Notes: generated by a model from the sequence alone, not told the origin. Numbered from the stretch's first letter, positions 54,356-63,321 are shown. The stretch is 64,000 nucleotides of DNA from JBBKWU01 sp037969035 (GCA_037969035.1 JBBKWU010000012.1:62001-126000); one strand, 5' to 3'. Numbers and translations are program-made.

Positions 54356-55618
54356 ATGAAATTGAATTTTTTAAGAATGTTTTTAATGTGCTTTATTGTG
54401 GCGTTGGTTGGTGCAAACATGGGGACCTTATCGCGCAGCGCATTGGCGCAAGTATTAGACCTTAAAAGTATCAAGGAGATCCCTACATATCTGGGCGCAA
54501 TGGATCATGATACATTTGTCGCTCTTACGATGATGCAAACAGACATACCTTTGGATGATAAAAGCATGAGCTATGAAGTTCGGCTCCCTAAGGCGTGGAC
54601 AAAAAACGTTGAAGTTAGCACGGGTATGATGACCCATGTTAGCGATAAGGTTTTGGGTGAGATCGTTCGTTACTATAGCCCGAGTGATTTATATACAATC
54701 AGTCGCTTTACGGTGACAGCATTGCAACTGGATAATCAGATTACAGCAAGAAACTGGTTTTTGAATCATGTCATGACACAAGGTTATGTATTACAAGGCA
54801 TGAAGGTATACTCTGATAATGAAGTGGAAGGGCTCTATGTTCTTATTGAAAAAGACACATCTTACAGCGTACGGAGCAAGGCCGTTATAAACGGATCTCG
54901 GATTTTCCTTATTTCTTATTATATTCCGTATCAAAATTGGGCAAAAGATTCTCAGCTACGCGCAATGCAGGAGCGGGGAATATCTTCGTTTAAGTTCACG
55001 TCACCGGAAACGAATGATCTGAACATGAGTAAAAACTTCAGATTTTTGAATGCGGTAGATTTCGATTACCCCTCGGCATGGAATATTTATGCGCCTAATA
55101 TTTTTTCTACGGATGGCATGAGGGCTAAATTGTCCAATGCCTCCAAAGGGCAAACGCTAGAGGGGCTTATAACCGTGAATATTGTTTCTACTGAGAGTAG
55201 TTCAACGATTTCGCAAGAAATTCGTAACCTTAAAGATGATTTAAAACAGGCTGGGTTTAGGGTCGATAAGGTTTTAGAGGAAGATGATGGGCGTAGGTAT
55301 GTGCTGGCGCCTGATATCTATTTCAACCGCATTGAAAAATACTCTGCTGAGGGCGTTAGTAAGAATACCCTTGAGCATGAATACTGGGTCGCGGTCATGG
55401 TTGAGGACAGTTATTTTTATATAGTGACACTATTAACGCCGAGCCGCCTTAATAGCTTTTATACATGGGCTATAAATTCAGAAGCGTTTGAAACGGTTAT
55501 TCAGTCAATTGGTCCCGTTGATGTTTTTATCGATTATCAGTCTGAAGCTGATGATAAAAAAGACGAGGGTGACGAACTTGGCGAACTTGGCGATGAGCAA
55601 GAAAAAACCGACGAGTAA
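54356..55618 (+). CDS. Secreted protein with two similar halves, unknown function
   Basis: Not recognised. It encodes 420 residues, with a signal peptide (about residues 1-31, ending SALA). Two halves look alike in layout. Each begins with a YEVRLPKAW- or FDYPSAWN-type strand, has a helix (ARNWFLNHVMTQGYVLQ; IRNLKDDLKQAGFRV) and ends with a hydrophobic strand (IFLISYYIPYQ; FYIVTLLTPSR) plus a helix ending at the phrase SFKF or SIGPV. This suggests a tandem duplication of a PsbP/Mog1-like domain. A very acidic tail (DDKKDEGDELGELGDEQEK) follows. It is probably periplasmic. Confidence 0.7.
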   Translation: MKLNFLRMFLMCFIVALVGANMGTLSRSALAQVLDLKSIKEIPTYLGAMDHDTFVALTMMQTDIPLDDKSMSYEVRLPKAWTKNVEVSTGMMTHVSDKVLGEIVRYYSPSDLYTISRFTVTALQLDNQITARNWFLNHVMTQGYVLQGMKVYSDNEVEGLYVLIEKDTSYSVRSKAVINGSRIFLISYYIPYQNWAKDSQLRAMQERGISSFKFTSPETNDLNMSKNFRFLNAVDFDYPSAWNIYAPNIFSTDGMRAKLSNASKGQTLEGLITVNIVSTESSSTISQEIRNLKDDLKQAGFRVDKVLEEDDGRRYVLAPDIYFNRIEKYSAEGVSKNTLEHEYWVAVMVEDSYFYIVTLLTPSRLNSFYTWAINSEAFETVIQSIGPVDVFIDYQSEADDKKDEGDELGELGDEQEKTDE

Positions 55619-55632
55619 TATCGTCGGTTTCT
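55605..55632. terminator. Bidirectional terminator between convergent genes
   Basis: A 10-bp perfect stem (AAACCGACGA / TCGTCGGTTT) with a 6-base loop. The plus-strand stop codon of the secreted-protein gene lies in the loop. On the minus strand the stem runs into TTTTTT, giving a good terminator for glnA. On the plus strand the T-tract is weaker (TTTCTTT). Confidence 0.8.
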
Positions 55633-55652
55633 TTGTATATTATTTGTCTTCC

Positions 55653-57104
55653 TTATAGGGAGTAGTACATCATGTATTCAACAGGGTGTGGCATTGTCTC
55701 ATAGATATCAATTTCTTCCATCTTAAGCCCAATATATGACTCCAAAACCTCTTGTGTGAACACATCGCCTTTGAGAAGATATTCATGATCCGCTTTAAGT
55801 GCTTCAACAGCCTCTCGCAATGAGCCACAAACAGTTGGTATTCCTGCAAGCTCGTCTGCTGGTAGGTCATAAAGGTTTTTGTCCATAGCCTCACCCGGGT
55901 GGATTTTATTCTGGATACCGTCAAGACCAGCCATCAACATCGCCGCAAAAGCCAAGTAAGGGTTTGCCATCGGGTCAGGGAAGCGCACTTCAACGCGTTT
56001 TGCGTTTGCGCCTTCTGCCTGTGGAATACGGCAAGATGCTGAACGGTTACGTGCAGAGTAGGCGAGAAGCACAGGTGCTTCATACCCTGGCACCAAACGC
56101 TTGTAGCTGTTTGTTGATGGGTTCGTGAAAGCATTCAATGATTTTGCATGCTTAATGATACCACCAATGTAGAACAAGCAATCCTCAGAAAGTCCTGCAT
56201 ATTTATCACCAGCAAATAGTGGCTTGCCGCCTTTGAACAGGGACTGGTGGCAGTGCATGCCTGATCCGTTGTCGCCATAAACAGGCTTCGGTAGGAATGT
56301 CGCTGACTTGCCATAGGCGTGGGCAACGTTCTGTACAACATATTTGTAAAGCTGCATGTTATCGGCCGCGTCCGTTAGTGACGTATATTTGATACCAAGC
56401 TCACATTGTGCGGGAGCAACTTCGTGGTGGTGCTTTTCGACTTCAACGCCCATACGTTTAAGAACACTCAACATTTCAGAGCGCAAGCCAGCAAGAGCAT
56501 CAATCGGAGAATCAGGGAAGTATCCGCCTTTAAGTCTTGGGCGGTGTCCCATATTGCCTTCTTCATAGTGACGGCCGCTATTGTAAGGGCCTTCTTCACT
56601 GTCGATTTTGTAGCCAACATGATTCATGTCGACATTGATCTTCACGTCATCAAAAACAAAAAACTCAGCCTCGGGGCCGATATTGATGGTGTCTGCAATA
56701 TTTGTCGATTTCAGGTATTTCTCTGCAGCTTTCGCGATGGAGCGTGGGTCGCACGCATATGGTTTTTTTGTTATAGGATCATAAACATCACAGAAAATCT
56801 TAATTGTTGGGTGTGAAGCAAAAGGGTCCAGACAGACTCTCCTAATATCAGGCTTCATAATCATGTCTGATTCATTAATATCCTTCCAACCAGCAATAGA
56901 AGATCCGTCAAAATAAACGCCATTTTCTATCATGTCTTTGTCAATTGAATCGACGTGTTGCGCCGTGTGATGGCGCATACCGCGCAAATCAGCAAAACAG
57001 AAATCAACATCTATAATTTCATGTTCTTCCAAAACTTTCATAAAATCGGCAACAGTCTTGATCTTCAAATCTTCTGCGTCATAATAGTGTGGCTTGTAGA
57101 GCAT
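55653..57104 (-). CDS. glnA: Glutamine synthetase type I
   Basis: Central ammonium-assimilating enzyme. The 483 residues have the N-terminal beta-grasp ending YFDGSSIAGW. Catalytic motifs are GPEAEFFVFDD, KHHHEVAPAQCELG, GSGMHCHQSLFKGGKPLF (read in parts) and NRSASCRIPQ. The adenylylation tyrosine (Tyr412) is in DKNLYDLPADE, so activity is probably controlled by GlnE. No glnB or glnK gene lies upstream, unlike the common glnB-glnA pair. The 204-base region upstream to tRNA-His holds its promoter; I see no convincing sigma-54 site there. Confidence 0.96.
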   Translation of the reverse strand: MLYKPHYYDAEDLKIKTVADFMKVLEEHEIIDVDFCFADLRGMRHHTAQHVDSIDKDMIENGVYFDGSSIAGWKDINESDMIMKPDIRRVCLDPFASHPTIKIFCDVYDPITKKPYACDPRSIAKAAEKYLKSTNIADTINIGPEAEFFVFDDVKINVDMNHVGYKIDSEEGPYNSGRHYEEGNMGHRPRLKGGYFPDSPIDALAGLRSEMLSVLKRMGVEVEKHHHEVAPAQCELGIKYTSLTDAADNMQLYKYVVQNVAHAYGKSATFLPKPVYGDNGSGMHCHQSLFKGGKPLFAGDKYAGLSEDCLFYIGGIIKHAKSLNAFTNPSTNSYKRLVPGYEAPVLLAYSARNRSASCRIPQAEGANAKRVEVRFPDPMANPYLAFAAMLMAGLDGIQNKIHPGEAMDKNLYDLPADELAGIPTVCGSLREAVEALKADHEYLLKGDVFTQEVLESYIGLKMEEIDIYETMPHPVEYMMYYSL

Positions 57105-57261
57105 TTTGTTTTCTTTCTCTCATTTTAGGTTGGCTGGCTGGTTGCTGCAATGCACCCATGTATCTATGGCATATCAGCTATGCATGAATAGCAACCTAAC
57201 AACTTATGCTAGGCGAGTCCACAGTAAATTCAAAAAAATGTCGTTTTTTTCACCAGAAAAC

Positions 57262-57289
57262 TTGACCTACTACCTAATAAAAGTATAGA
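57262..57289 (+). promoter_or_regulatory. Candidate promoter for tRNA-His
   Basis: TTGACC (57262-57267), a 16-base spacer and TATAGA (57284-57289) place the transcription start a few bases before tRNA-His. The motif is good and the position suits a stable-RNA promoter. Confidence 0.55.
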
Positions 57290-57308
57290 CAGTATAAATC
57301 TTAATTGT

Positions 57309-57384
57309 GGCGGTCGTAGCTCAGCGGTAGAGCCCTCGGTTGTGATCCGAGTGGTCGCGGGTTCGAACCCCGTCGGTCGCCCCA
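57309..57384 (+). tRNA. tRNA-His (anticodon GTG) with encoded G-1
   Basis: A cloverleaf with acceptor GCGGTCG pairing with CGGTCGC, including two G-U pairs. The anticodon loop TTGTGAT (anticodon GTG) sits in a CTCGG/CCGAG stem, and the T-loop is TTCGAAC. An extra G at 57309 (position -1) faces C73, then an encoded CCA. This is the standard bacterial identity element. Confidence 0.96.
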
Positions 57385-57518
57385 TTTAGCCTCGCTTGTT
57401 AATCTTGCTCGAAACAAATCCTGAAAATCACGACTTAAATCAAAAAAAATGCTTATTTTTCAGAATTTCTCTTGAATTTAAACTCAATTTCTGTTTTCTG
57501 ATACTGGTTCAAACCGCT

Positions 57519-57602
57519 GCGGATGTGGTGAAATGGTAGACACGCTAGATTTAGGTTCTAGTGCCGAGAGGCGTGGGGGTTCAAGTCCCTTCATCCGCAC
57601 CA
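57519..57602 (+). tRNA. tRNA-Leu (anticodon TAG)
   Basis: An 84-base tRNA with a long variable arm (TGCCGAGAGGCGT), acceptor GCGGATG/CATCCGC, and an anticodon loop TTTAGGT giving anticodon TAG. T-arm GGGGG TTCAAGT CCCTT, discriminator A, encoded CCA. It lies 99 bases before tig. Confidence 0.96.
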
Positions 57603-57700
57603 ATTTTCGTTAATGAACAAAGCGAATTTAAGAAAAGTGAGTGTGCCCTTGGGTGCACCAACTTTCCTAACATATTAAAGGAAGCACACAGGATAATAAA

Positions 57701-59137
57701 ATGCAGGTAAAAGAATTAAAGAACGAAGGCTTAGCATACGAACTTGAAGTAACAGTTGATGCAAAAGAGATCGATAAAGAGATTGATGCTCACCTTGTTG
57801 AGTATAGCAAAAAAGTAACCTTGCCTGGCTTCCGTAAAGGGAAAGTGCCGATGGATCTTATGAAACAACGCTATGGCCGCGCGGTTATGGGCGAAGTTCT
57901 TGAAAAAGCCGTGAATGATTCCTCCGCGAAAGCGTTGATGGAGAAAAAGCTTAAGCCTGCGATGCAGCCAAAAATTGAAGTCACTTCATTTGATGAAGGC
58001 AAAGACCTTAAATTTACGATCAATGTTGAAGTTCTCCCGACGTTCAAAATTATGGACATGAAAGGCATTAAGCTTGAAAAGCCTGTTGCCAAGGTTGAGA
58101 AGAAAGCAATTAACGAAGCACTGGAGCAAGTTGCCAAAGGTAACAAAGACAGTGTTAAAGTAGAACGTGCCGCCAAAAAAGGTGATGTTGTTGTGATGAC
58201 ATTCCACGGACGTACAAAAGATGACAATCACAAACACCCCGGTATGCACGCCCACGGCCATAAGCTAGAGCTTGGTTCTGGTCAGTTTATTGAAGGTTTT
58301 GAGGCGCAGCTTACAGGTAAAAAAGCAGGCGATAAAGTTGAAGTAAACGTAAAATTCCCTGATGAATATCACGCCGAAGAGCTCAAAGGCCGCGAAGCGA
58401 TCTTTGATGTCGAAGTAGAAGAAATTCAAGAATATGCCGAAACAAAAATCGATGAAGAATTCGCGAAAAAATTAGGCTTTGAAGATAAAAAAGGTCTTGA
58501 AGCTGCTGTTGAAGAGCAAATTCAATCACAGCATGACCAGCTTTCACGCATGAAACTGAAGCGTGCATTGCTTGATGTTCTGGATGAAGGTCATGATTTT
58601 GATGTTCCTGCAGGTATGCTGGACATGGAATATGAGGCAATCTTGCAACAAGTACGCATGGAACGTCAGGCCGAGCTTAAAGATGGCAAGCTAGAACTTG
58701 AAAAAGGTGAAGAAGAAGAGCTTCGTGCTATTTGTGAGCGTCGTGTACGTTTGGGCATGGTTCTTTCTGAAATTGGTCAAACAAACAACATTCAGGTGAA
58801 TGATCAGGAATTGCAACGCGCGGTTATCCGTGAAGCGCAGCGTTACCCAGGTCAGGAAGCACAAATTTTCGAATACTATAAGAAAAACCGCGCAGCACTT
58901 GATTCGCTCCGCGCACCGTTGTTTGAAGACAAAGTTGTTGATTTCATCCTTGAACTCGCTGATGTAAAAGAAAAAACAATGTCTGTTGAAGAGCTGTCTG
59001 CCGACGATGATGAATCATATGTCAGCAAGAAAAAAGGCACCAAAAAAGCAGCGCCAGCCAAGAGTGGTAAGGCAAAAACAGAAAGCAAAGACTCTGCTGC
59101 TAAAAAGCCTGCTGCTAAAAAAACAGCGAAAAAGTAA
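57701..59137 (+). CDS. tig: Trigger factor
   Basis: A ribosome-bound chaperone and prolyl isomerase. It has 478 residues. The ribosome-binding signature is LPGFRKGKVPMDLMKQRYG (about residues 46-64). An FKBP-like PPIase domain (about 160-245) contains KLELGSGQFIEGFEAQLTGK. The expected loop is replaced by a His-rich stretch (HKHPGMHAHGHK). The helical C-terminal substrate domain ends with a Lys/Ala-rich tail of about 40 residues. It heads the proteostasis block. Confidence 0.95.
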   Translation: MQVKELKNEGLAYELEVTVDAKEIDKEIDAHLVEYSKKVTLPGFRKGKVPMDLMKQRYGRAVMGEVLEKAVNDSSAKALMEKKLKPAMQPKIEVTSFDEGKDLKFTINVEVLPTFKIMDMKGIKLEKPVAKVEKKAINEALEQVAKGNKDSVKVERAAKKGDVVVMTFHGRTKDDNHKHPGMHAHGHKLELGSGQFIEGFEAQLTGKKAGDKVEVNVKFPDEYHAEELKGREAIFDVEVEEIQEYAETKIDEEFAKKLGFEDKKGLEAAVEEQIQSQHDQLSRMKLKRALLDVLDEGHDFDVPAGMLDMEYEAILQQVRMERQAELKDGKLELEKGEEEELRAICERRVRLGMVLSEIGQTNNIQVNDQELQRAVIREAQRYPGQEAQIFEYYKKNRAALDSLRAPLFEDKVVDFILELADVKEKTMSVEELSADDDESYVSKKKGTKKAAPAKSGKAKTESKDSAAKKPAAKKTAKK

Positions 59138-59160
59138 TCATTATATAACATCCAAGCTTG

Positions 59161-59191
59161 AACAAACCGTGGCCTCGCGCTACGGTTTGTT
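59161..59191 (+). terminator. Hairpin between tig and clpP
   Basis: A perfect 10-bp inverted repeat (AACAAACCGT 59161-59170; ACGGTTTGTT 59182-59191) with an 11-base loop. It lacks a proper T-run, so it may be a weak terminator, an mRNA-stability hairpin or an attenuator between tig and clpP. A CTTGAA heat-shock-like -35 (59157-59162) overlaps it, but no good -10 follows. Confidence 0.5.
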
Positions 59192-59241
59192 AGTATTTGA
59201 TTCCCAAATCCTTATTGAGAAAATAGACAGGACATAAAAAG

Positions 59242-59889
59242 ATGAGTGAACGCGACCCAATTGATGTATTAAACAGCACGCTAATTCCTATGGTGGTTGA
59301 ACAAACCAACAGAGGTGAGCGTTCATACGATATTTTCTCACGTCTTTTAAAAGAGCGTATTATTTTTCTGACAGGCGGCGTGAACGATAACGTCGGTAGT
59401 TTGATCTGTGCGCAGCTTTTGTTCCTCGAATCAGAAAACCCAGGCAAAGACATTTCGTTCTACATTAACTCCCCAGGCGGTGTTGTGACATCTGCTATGG
59501 CGATGTATGACACAATGCAGTATATCAAAGCGCCTGTGTCCACAGTTTGTATTGGTCAAGCGGCATCTGCCGGCTCACTCCTATTGATGGCTGGTGAAGC
59601 AGGTAAACGCTTCTCGCTTCCAAACTCTCGCATTATGATCCACCAGCCTTCAGGTGGCGCGCAAGGGCAGGCAACAGATATTGAAATTCAAGCCAAAGAA
59701 ATCCTGCGCTTGCGTAGTATCCTAAACAGCCTGTATGTGAAGCACACAGGTCAAAAATTGTCTCACATTGAAAAATCAATGGAACGTGACAACTTCATGT
59801 CAGCCGAAGAAGCCAAGAAATTTGGTTTGATTGACCAAGTCGTAGATAACCGCGCGGGCATGGTTGGTAAAGACGACAAAAAATCCTGA
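59242..59889 (+). CDS. clpP: ATP-dependent Clp protease proteolytic subunit
   Basis: A serine peptidase forming the 14-mer chamber used by ClpX or ClpA. The 215 residues include the catalytic triad Ser109 (GQAASAGSLL), His134 (IMIHQPSGGAQG) and Asp183 (MERDNFMSA). The N-terminal LIPMVVEQTNRGERSYDIFS is typical. It follows tig but is not followed by clpX; lon begins 166 bases later. The spacer contains no gene. Confidence 0.97.
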   Translation: MSERDPIDVLNSTLIPMVVEQTNRGERSYDIFSRLLKERIIFLTGGVNDNVGSLICAQLLFLESENPGKDISFYINSPGGVVTSAMAMYDTMQYIKAPVSTVCIGQAASAGSLLLMAGEAGKRFSLPNSRIMIHQPSGGAQGQATDIEIQAKEILRLRSILNSLYVKHTGQKLSHIEKSMERDNFMSAEEAKKFGLIDQVVDNRAGMVGKDDKKS

Positions 59890-60055
59890 TAAAATCTATT
59901 GGGCGTTAATATAACTTGATTTAATGTCTTGTGTGGGCTTGATTTTGGATAATAATCACCCAAGTCATTTTTATTGCCGTTCTATAAGATATATTTAACG
60001 ATTTCAGGTAATATTAAATATAAGACCAAGAGAAATCAAAAGGGGTTAGTCGAAT

Positions 60056-62479
60056 ATGATTGGATTATCATCATCCAAAGGCGCAGCACTTCCGGTGCTG
60101 CCGTTAAGGGATATCGTTGTTTTTCCGCACATGATTGTGCCGTTATTTGTCGGGCGTGAAAAATCCGTCAAAGCACTTGAGCATGTCATGCAGGAAGATA
60201 AACAAATTCTTCTTTTAACCCAGAAAACACCAACGGAAGATGATCCGGGGCCTGATGCGCTGTATCAAATTGGTACTGTCGGCACAATTCTACAGCTTCT
60301 TAAATTACCTGATGGCACGGTAAAAGTGCTTGTTGAGGGAACGAAGCGCGTTGTGATTAAAGAATACACCGCTAATGGTGAGTTTCTTGAGGCTACAGTC
60401 GAAGATATTAAAGATAAAACACCAGATAATGACGAAGTTGAAGCATTATCCCGTGCGGTAGCGTCACAGTTCGAGCAATATGTGAAGCTCAACAAGAAAA
60501 TCCCACCCGAGGTGATTGTTTCTATCAACCAAATTGATGAAGCATCTAAAATGGCCGATACGGTCTCCGCGCATCTCGCACTTAAAATTGAAGAGAAGCA
60601 GGAGTTGCTCGAGCTTTCCAATACAATTGATCGTCTTGAAAAGATTTACAGCTATATGGAAGGCGAAATTGGCGTTCTTCAGGTTGAAAAGCGTATTCGT
60701 ACGCGCGTTAAACGCCAAATGGAAAAAACGCAGCGTGAGTATTATCTGAATGAGCAAATGAAGGCCATTCAGAACGAGCTTGGAGACATTGAAGAGGGTG
60801 GCCTTGATGAAATGGGCGAGCTTGAAAAACGTATCAATGAAACCAAGCTCACCAAGGAAGCCAAAGAAAAATCCATGGGCGAGCTTAAAAAGCTTAAACA
60901 GATGAGTCCTATGTCTGCTGAAGCCACTGTTGTGCGCAATTATCTCGACTGGATCCTATCCGTGCCGTGGGAAGAACGCAGCCGTGTTAAAAAAGATCTT
61001 AAAGAAGCCCAAAAAATTCTTGATACGGATCATTATGGTCTTGAGAAGGTCAAAGAGCGCATTCTGGAGTTTCTCGCGGTGCAGAACCGCACAAGTAAGG
61101 TTAAAGGCCCTATACTGTGCCTTGTTGGTCCACCAGGCGTTGGTAAAACATCATTGGGACAGTCAATTGCCAAGGCAACGAACCGTAACTTCGTTCGTAT
61201 GTCATTGGGCGGCGTGCGTGATGAAAGCGAAATTCGTGGTCACCGCCGTACATATATAGGTGCGATGCCGGGTAAAATTATTCAAGGCATGAAGAAGGCC
61301 AAGAAATCAAACCCTCTGTTTTTGCTGGACGAAGTTGATAAGCTTGGTTCTGACTGGAGAGGTGACCCGAGCTCTGCATTGCTTGAGGTTCTAGATCCTG
61401 AACAAAACACCGCATTTAACGATCATTATATGGAACTAGATTACGATCTCTCTGATGTCATGTTCGTGTGTACGGCAAACTCTATTGCAAACATGCCGCG
61501 CCCATTGCTCGACAGGATGGAAGTTATTCGCCTCGGCGGTTATACCGAAGAAGAAAAACTCAAAATTGTACGTAAGCATTTGCTATCCAAGCAAATGAAA
61601 GCAACAGGTTTGAAGAAAAGCGAGTTCTCCCTTAGTGATCGCACATTGCGTGACCTTATTCGTTATTATACGCGTGAAGCTGGTGTTCGTAATTTGGAGC
61701 GTGAAATTTCAAACCTTTGCCGTAAAGCCATCAAAGAAATTTTGATGACGAAAAAGAAAACGGTCAATATCACACCTAAAGGTCTTGAAAAATACGCGGG
61801 CATTCGTAAATACCGCTATGGCGAGATTGAAGAGCTTGATCGCGTTGGTATTGTGAATGGTCTTGCTTATACAGAAACTGGTGGTGATTTGCTCTCTATT
61901 GAGGCTGTTGTTATGCCAGGTAAAGAAGGCAAGGTTACAACGACGGGTAATATCAAGGAAGTGATGAAAGAATCAGTGACTGTTGCTGAGATGCTAACAA
62001 AATCACGAGCGGCACAGTTCGGAATTGATTTTGAATTGCTGAACAAGCAAAGCATACACGTTCATGTTCCTGAAGGGGCAACGCCAAAAGATGGACCTTC
62101 TGCTGGTGCTGCCATGACGACGGCTATTATTTCCGCACTGACGGGAATTGAGGTTCGTCGTGATGTTGCTATGACAGGTGAAATCAATTTACGTGGTTAT
62201 GTTACTGCTATTGGTGGTCTCAAAGAAAAGTTATTGGCGGCACTTCGTGGGGGAATCACCAAGGTTTTGATTCCCATAGATAACGAAAAAGACCTCGCAG
62301 ATATTCCCATAAATGTGAAAAAAGGACTGGAGATCGTGCCTGTGCGTACGATTGAGGAAGTTTTAAGCCATGTTTTGGTAAAAATGCCAGAACCCTTAGA
62401 CATTGAAAATACAGGGAAAATTGATCCTATTTCCGCAAAAACAGCAGAAAATAAGGGCGAAGAGGTAATTCGGCATTGA
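60056..62479 (+). CDS. lon: ATP-dependent protease Lon
   Basis: An AAA+ serine protease. It has 807 residues. The N-terminal LON substrate domain (about 13-205) begins LPVLPLRDIVVFPHMIVPLF (read in parts). The AAA+ module has Walker A GPPGVGKTSLG and Walker B LFLLDEVDKLG. The peptidase domain has the Ser-Lys dyad Ser682 (PKDGPSAGAAM) and Lys725 (GGLKEKLLAA). It is upstream of hupB, whose product is often a Lon substrate. Confidence 0.97.
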   Translation: MIGLSSSKGAALPVLPLRDIVVFPHMIVPLFVGREKSVKALEHVMQEDKQILLLTQKTPTEDDPGPDALYQIGTVGTILQLLKLPDGTVKVLVEGTKRVVIKEYTANGEFLEATVEDIKDKTPDNDEVEALSRAVASQFEQYVKLNKKIPPEVIVSINQIDEASKMADTVSAHLALKIEEKQELLELSNTIDRLEKIYSYMEGEIGVLQVEKRIRTRVKRQMEKTQREYYLNEQMKAIQNELGDIEEGGLDEMGELEKRINETKLTKEAKEKSMGELKKLKQMSPMSAEATVVRNYLDWILSVPWEERSRVKKDLKEAQKILDTDHYGLEKVKERILEFLAVQNRTSKVKGPILCLVGPPGVGKTSLGQSIAKATNRNFVRMSLGGVRDESEIRGHRRTYIGAMPGKIIQGMKKAKKSNPLFLLDEVDKLGSDWRGDPSSALLEVLDPEQNTAFNDHYMELDYDLSDVMFVCTANSIANMPRPLLDRMEVIRLGGYTEEEKLKIVRKHLLSKQMKATGLKKSEFSLSDRTLRDLIRYYTREAGVRNLEREISNLCRKAIKEILMTKKKTVNITPKGLEKYAGIRKYRYGEIEELDRVGIVNGLAYTETGGDLLSIEAVVMPGKEGKVTTTGNIKEVMKESVTVAEMLTKSRAAQFGIDFELLNKQSIHVHVPEGATPKDGPSAGAAMTTAIISALTGIEVRRDVAMTGEINLRGYVTAIGGLKEKLLAALRGGITKVLIPIDNEKDLADIPINVKKGLEIVPVRTIEEVLSHVLVKMPEPLDIENTGKIDPISAKTAENKGEEVIRH

Positions 62480-62629
62480 AACCACTTTAAAATAGGCGTA
62501 TAAATGATTCGTCGGAAGCGTTGATGACCTTGCATTAGAGGTTATTCATAAAGCTGAAGGCCCATTTTTAATTATTGTTATTAATTGTTAAGGGTGGTTT
62601 ATTTCAACGTTCAAAAAAAGGGGGTTCCC

Positions 62630-62911
62630 GTGAACAAACAAGAACTCGTAGACAGTGTAGCTAAAAAAACTGGTTTGCCTAAAACTAAAGCGCAAGATGC
62701 CGTTCAAGCTATTATCGAAACAATCAAAATGTCTTTGAAAAAAGGCGACGAAGTACGTTTAGTTGGCTTCGGTACATTCAGTGTTGCAGCACGTGCAGCG
62801 ACAACTGGCCGTAACCCACGTACAGGCGAAAAAATCAACATTCCAGCTTCTAAGCAGCCTAAATTCAAAGCTGGTAAAGAGCTGAAAGAAGCCGTAAACA
62901 ACAAGAAATAG
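62630..62911 (+). CDS. hupB: DNA-binding protein HU (beta type)
   Basis: A nucleoid protein. The GTG at 62630 (GGGGG ribosome site) gives 93 residues starting MNKQELVDSVAKKTGL, the normal HU start. An upstream in-frame start at 62585 would add 15 foreign residues. Landmarks are VRLVGFGTFSVAARAATTG, the arm motif GRNPRTGEKINIPASKQP and FKAGKELKEAVN. The place after lon is conserved in proteobacteria. Confidence 0.95.
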   Translation: MNKQELVDSVAKKTGLPKTKAQDAVQAIIETIKMSLKKGDEVRLVGFGTFSVAARAATTGRNPRTGEKINIPASKQPKFKAGKELKEAVNNKK

Positions 62912-62938
62912 TTTATCGCTGATTTTTACTAATATTTG

Positions 62939-62968
62939 CAGCCTCGCTTTTGCGGGGCTGTTTTTTTT
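62939..62968 (+). terminator. Rho-independent terminator of hupB (repeat copy 1)
   Basis: The stem CAGCCTCGC / GCGGGGCTG (one G-T pair) with a TTTT loop is followed by eight T. It is a strong terminator. A 27-base core beginning at 62941 recurs identically at 63341. Confidence 0.93.
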
Positions 62969-63036
62969 GCAGTTCTTGACTATTATTTTTAAATCCGATA
63001 TTATTTTTCCATAATCAATGAATGTGAGGTGATGAC

Positions 63037-63321
63037 ATGAACGACGAAGATCTAAAGGGAAGGCTAAGGTGTTTAATGCATGAAGCCTCACCAACGGAGC
63101 GCGTACAATCAATGCAGCAACAGATGCAATCCCATGCTTCACCAATGATTAATAGTATGAGGGACGCTGTTGGGTTGCCTAAAATTGATCCTGCCAGCAC
63201 TGCAACATCACAAGATGCCGACAAAAAGCGCATTGTTGATGAATACAGAAAAATCTTGGATCAGGTTGAAGCCGAAGAAGAGTTTAAGGATTGGAAGGCG
63301 GCTGGAAAATTCGTTCTGTAG
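63037..63321 (+). CDS. Small charged protein of unknown function
   Basis: Not recognised. It encodes 94 residues with no signal or membrane segment. It is Gln/Met/Ser-rich in the N-terminal half (RVQSMQQQMQSHASPMINSM) and helical and charged in the C-terminal half (KKRIVDEYRKILDQVEAEEE, then FKDWKAAGKFVL). A GAGGTGA ribosome site fits the ATG at 63037. It sits alone between two identical terminator cores, so it is its own transcription unit. Confidence 0.65.
   Translation: MNDEDLKGRLRCLMHEASPTERVQSMQQQMQSHASPMINSMRDAVGLPKIDPASTATSQDADKKRIVDEYRKILDQVEAEEEFKDWKAAGKFVL

Noticed and set aside
57140..57160. Possible sigma-54 promoter of glnA (GG-N10-GC on the minus strand)
   Set aside because: The invariant spacing occurs, but the -24 and -12 surroundings do not match TGGCAC or TTGCA; chance occurrence is likely.
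57106..57288. 60-residue open frame between glnA and tRNA-His
   Set aside because: It overlaps the glnA start and the tRNA promoter region, has no ribosome site and has an unstructured composition; it looks like chance.
59157..59186. Heat-shock (RpoH) promoter before clpP
   Set aside because: CTTGAA is a good -35, but the -10 (CTACGGT) is poor and lies in the hairpin stem.
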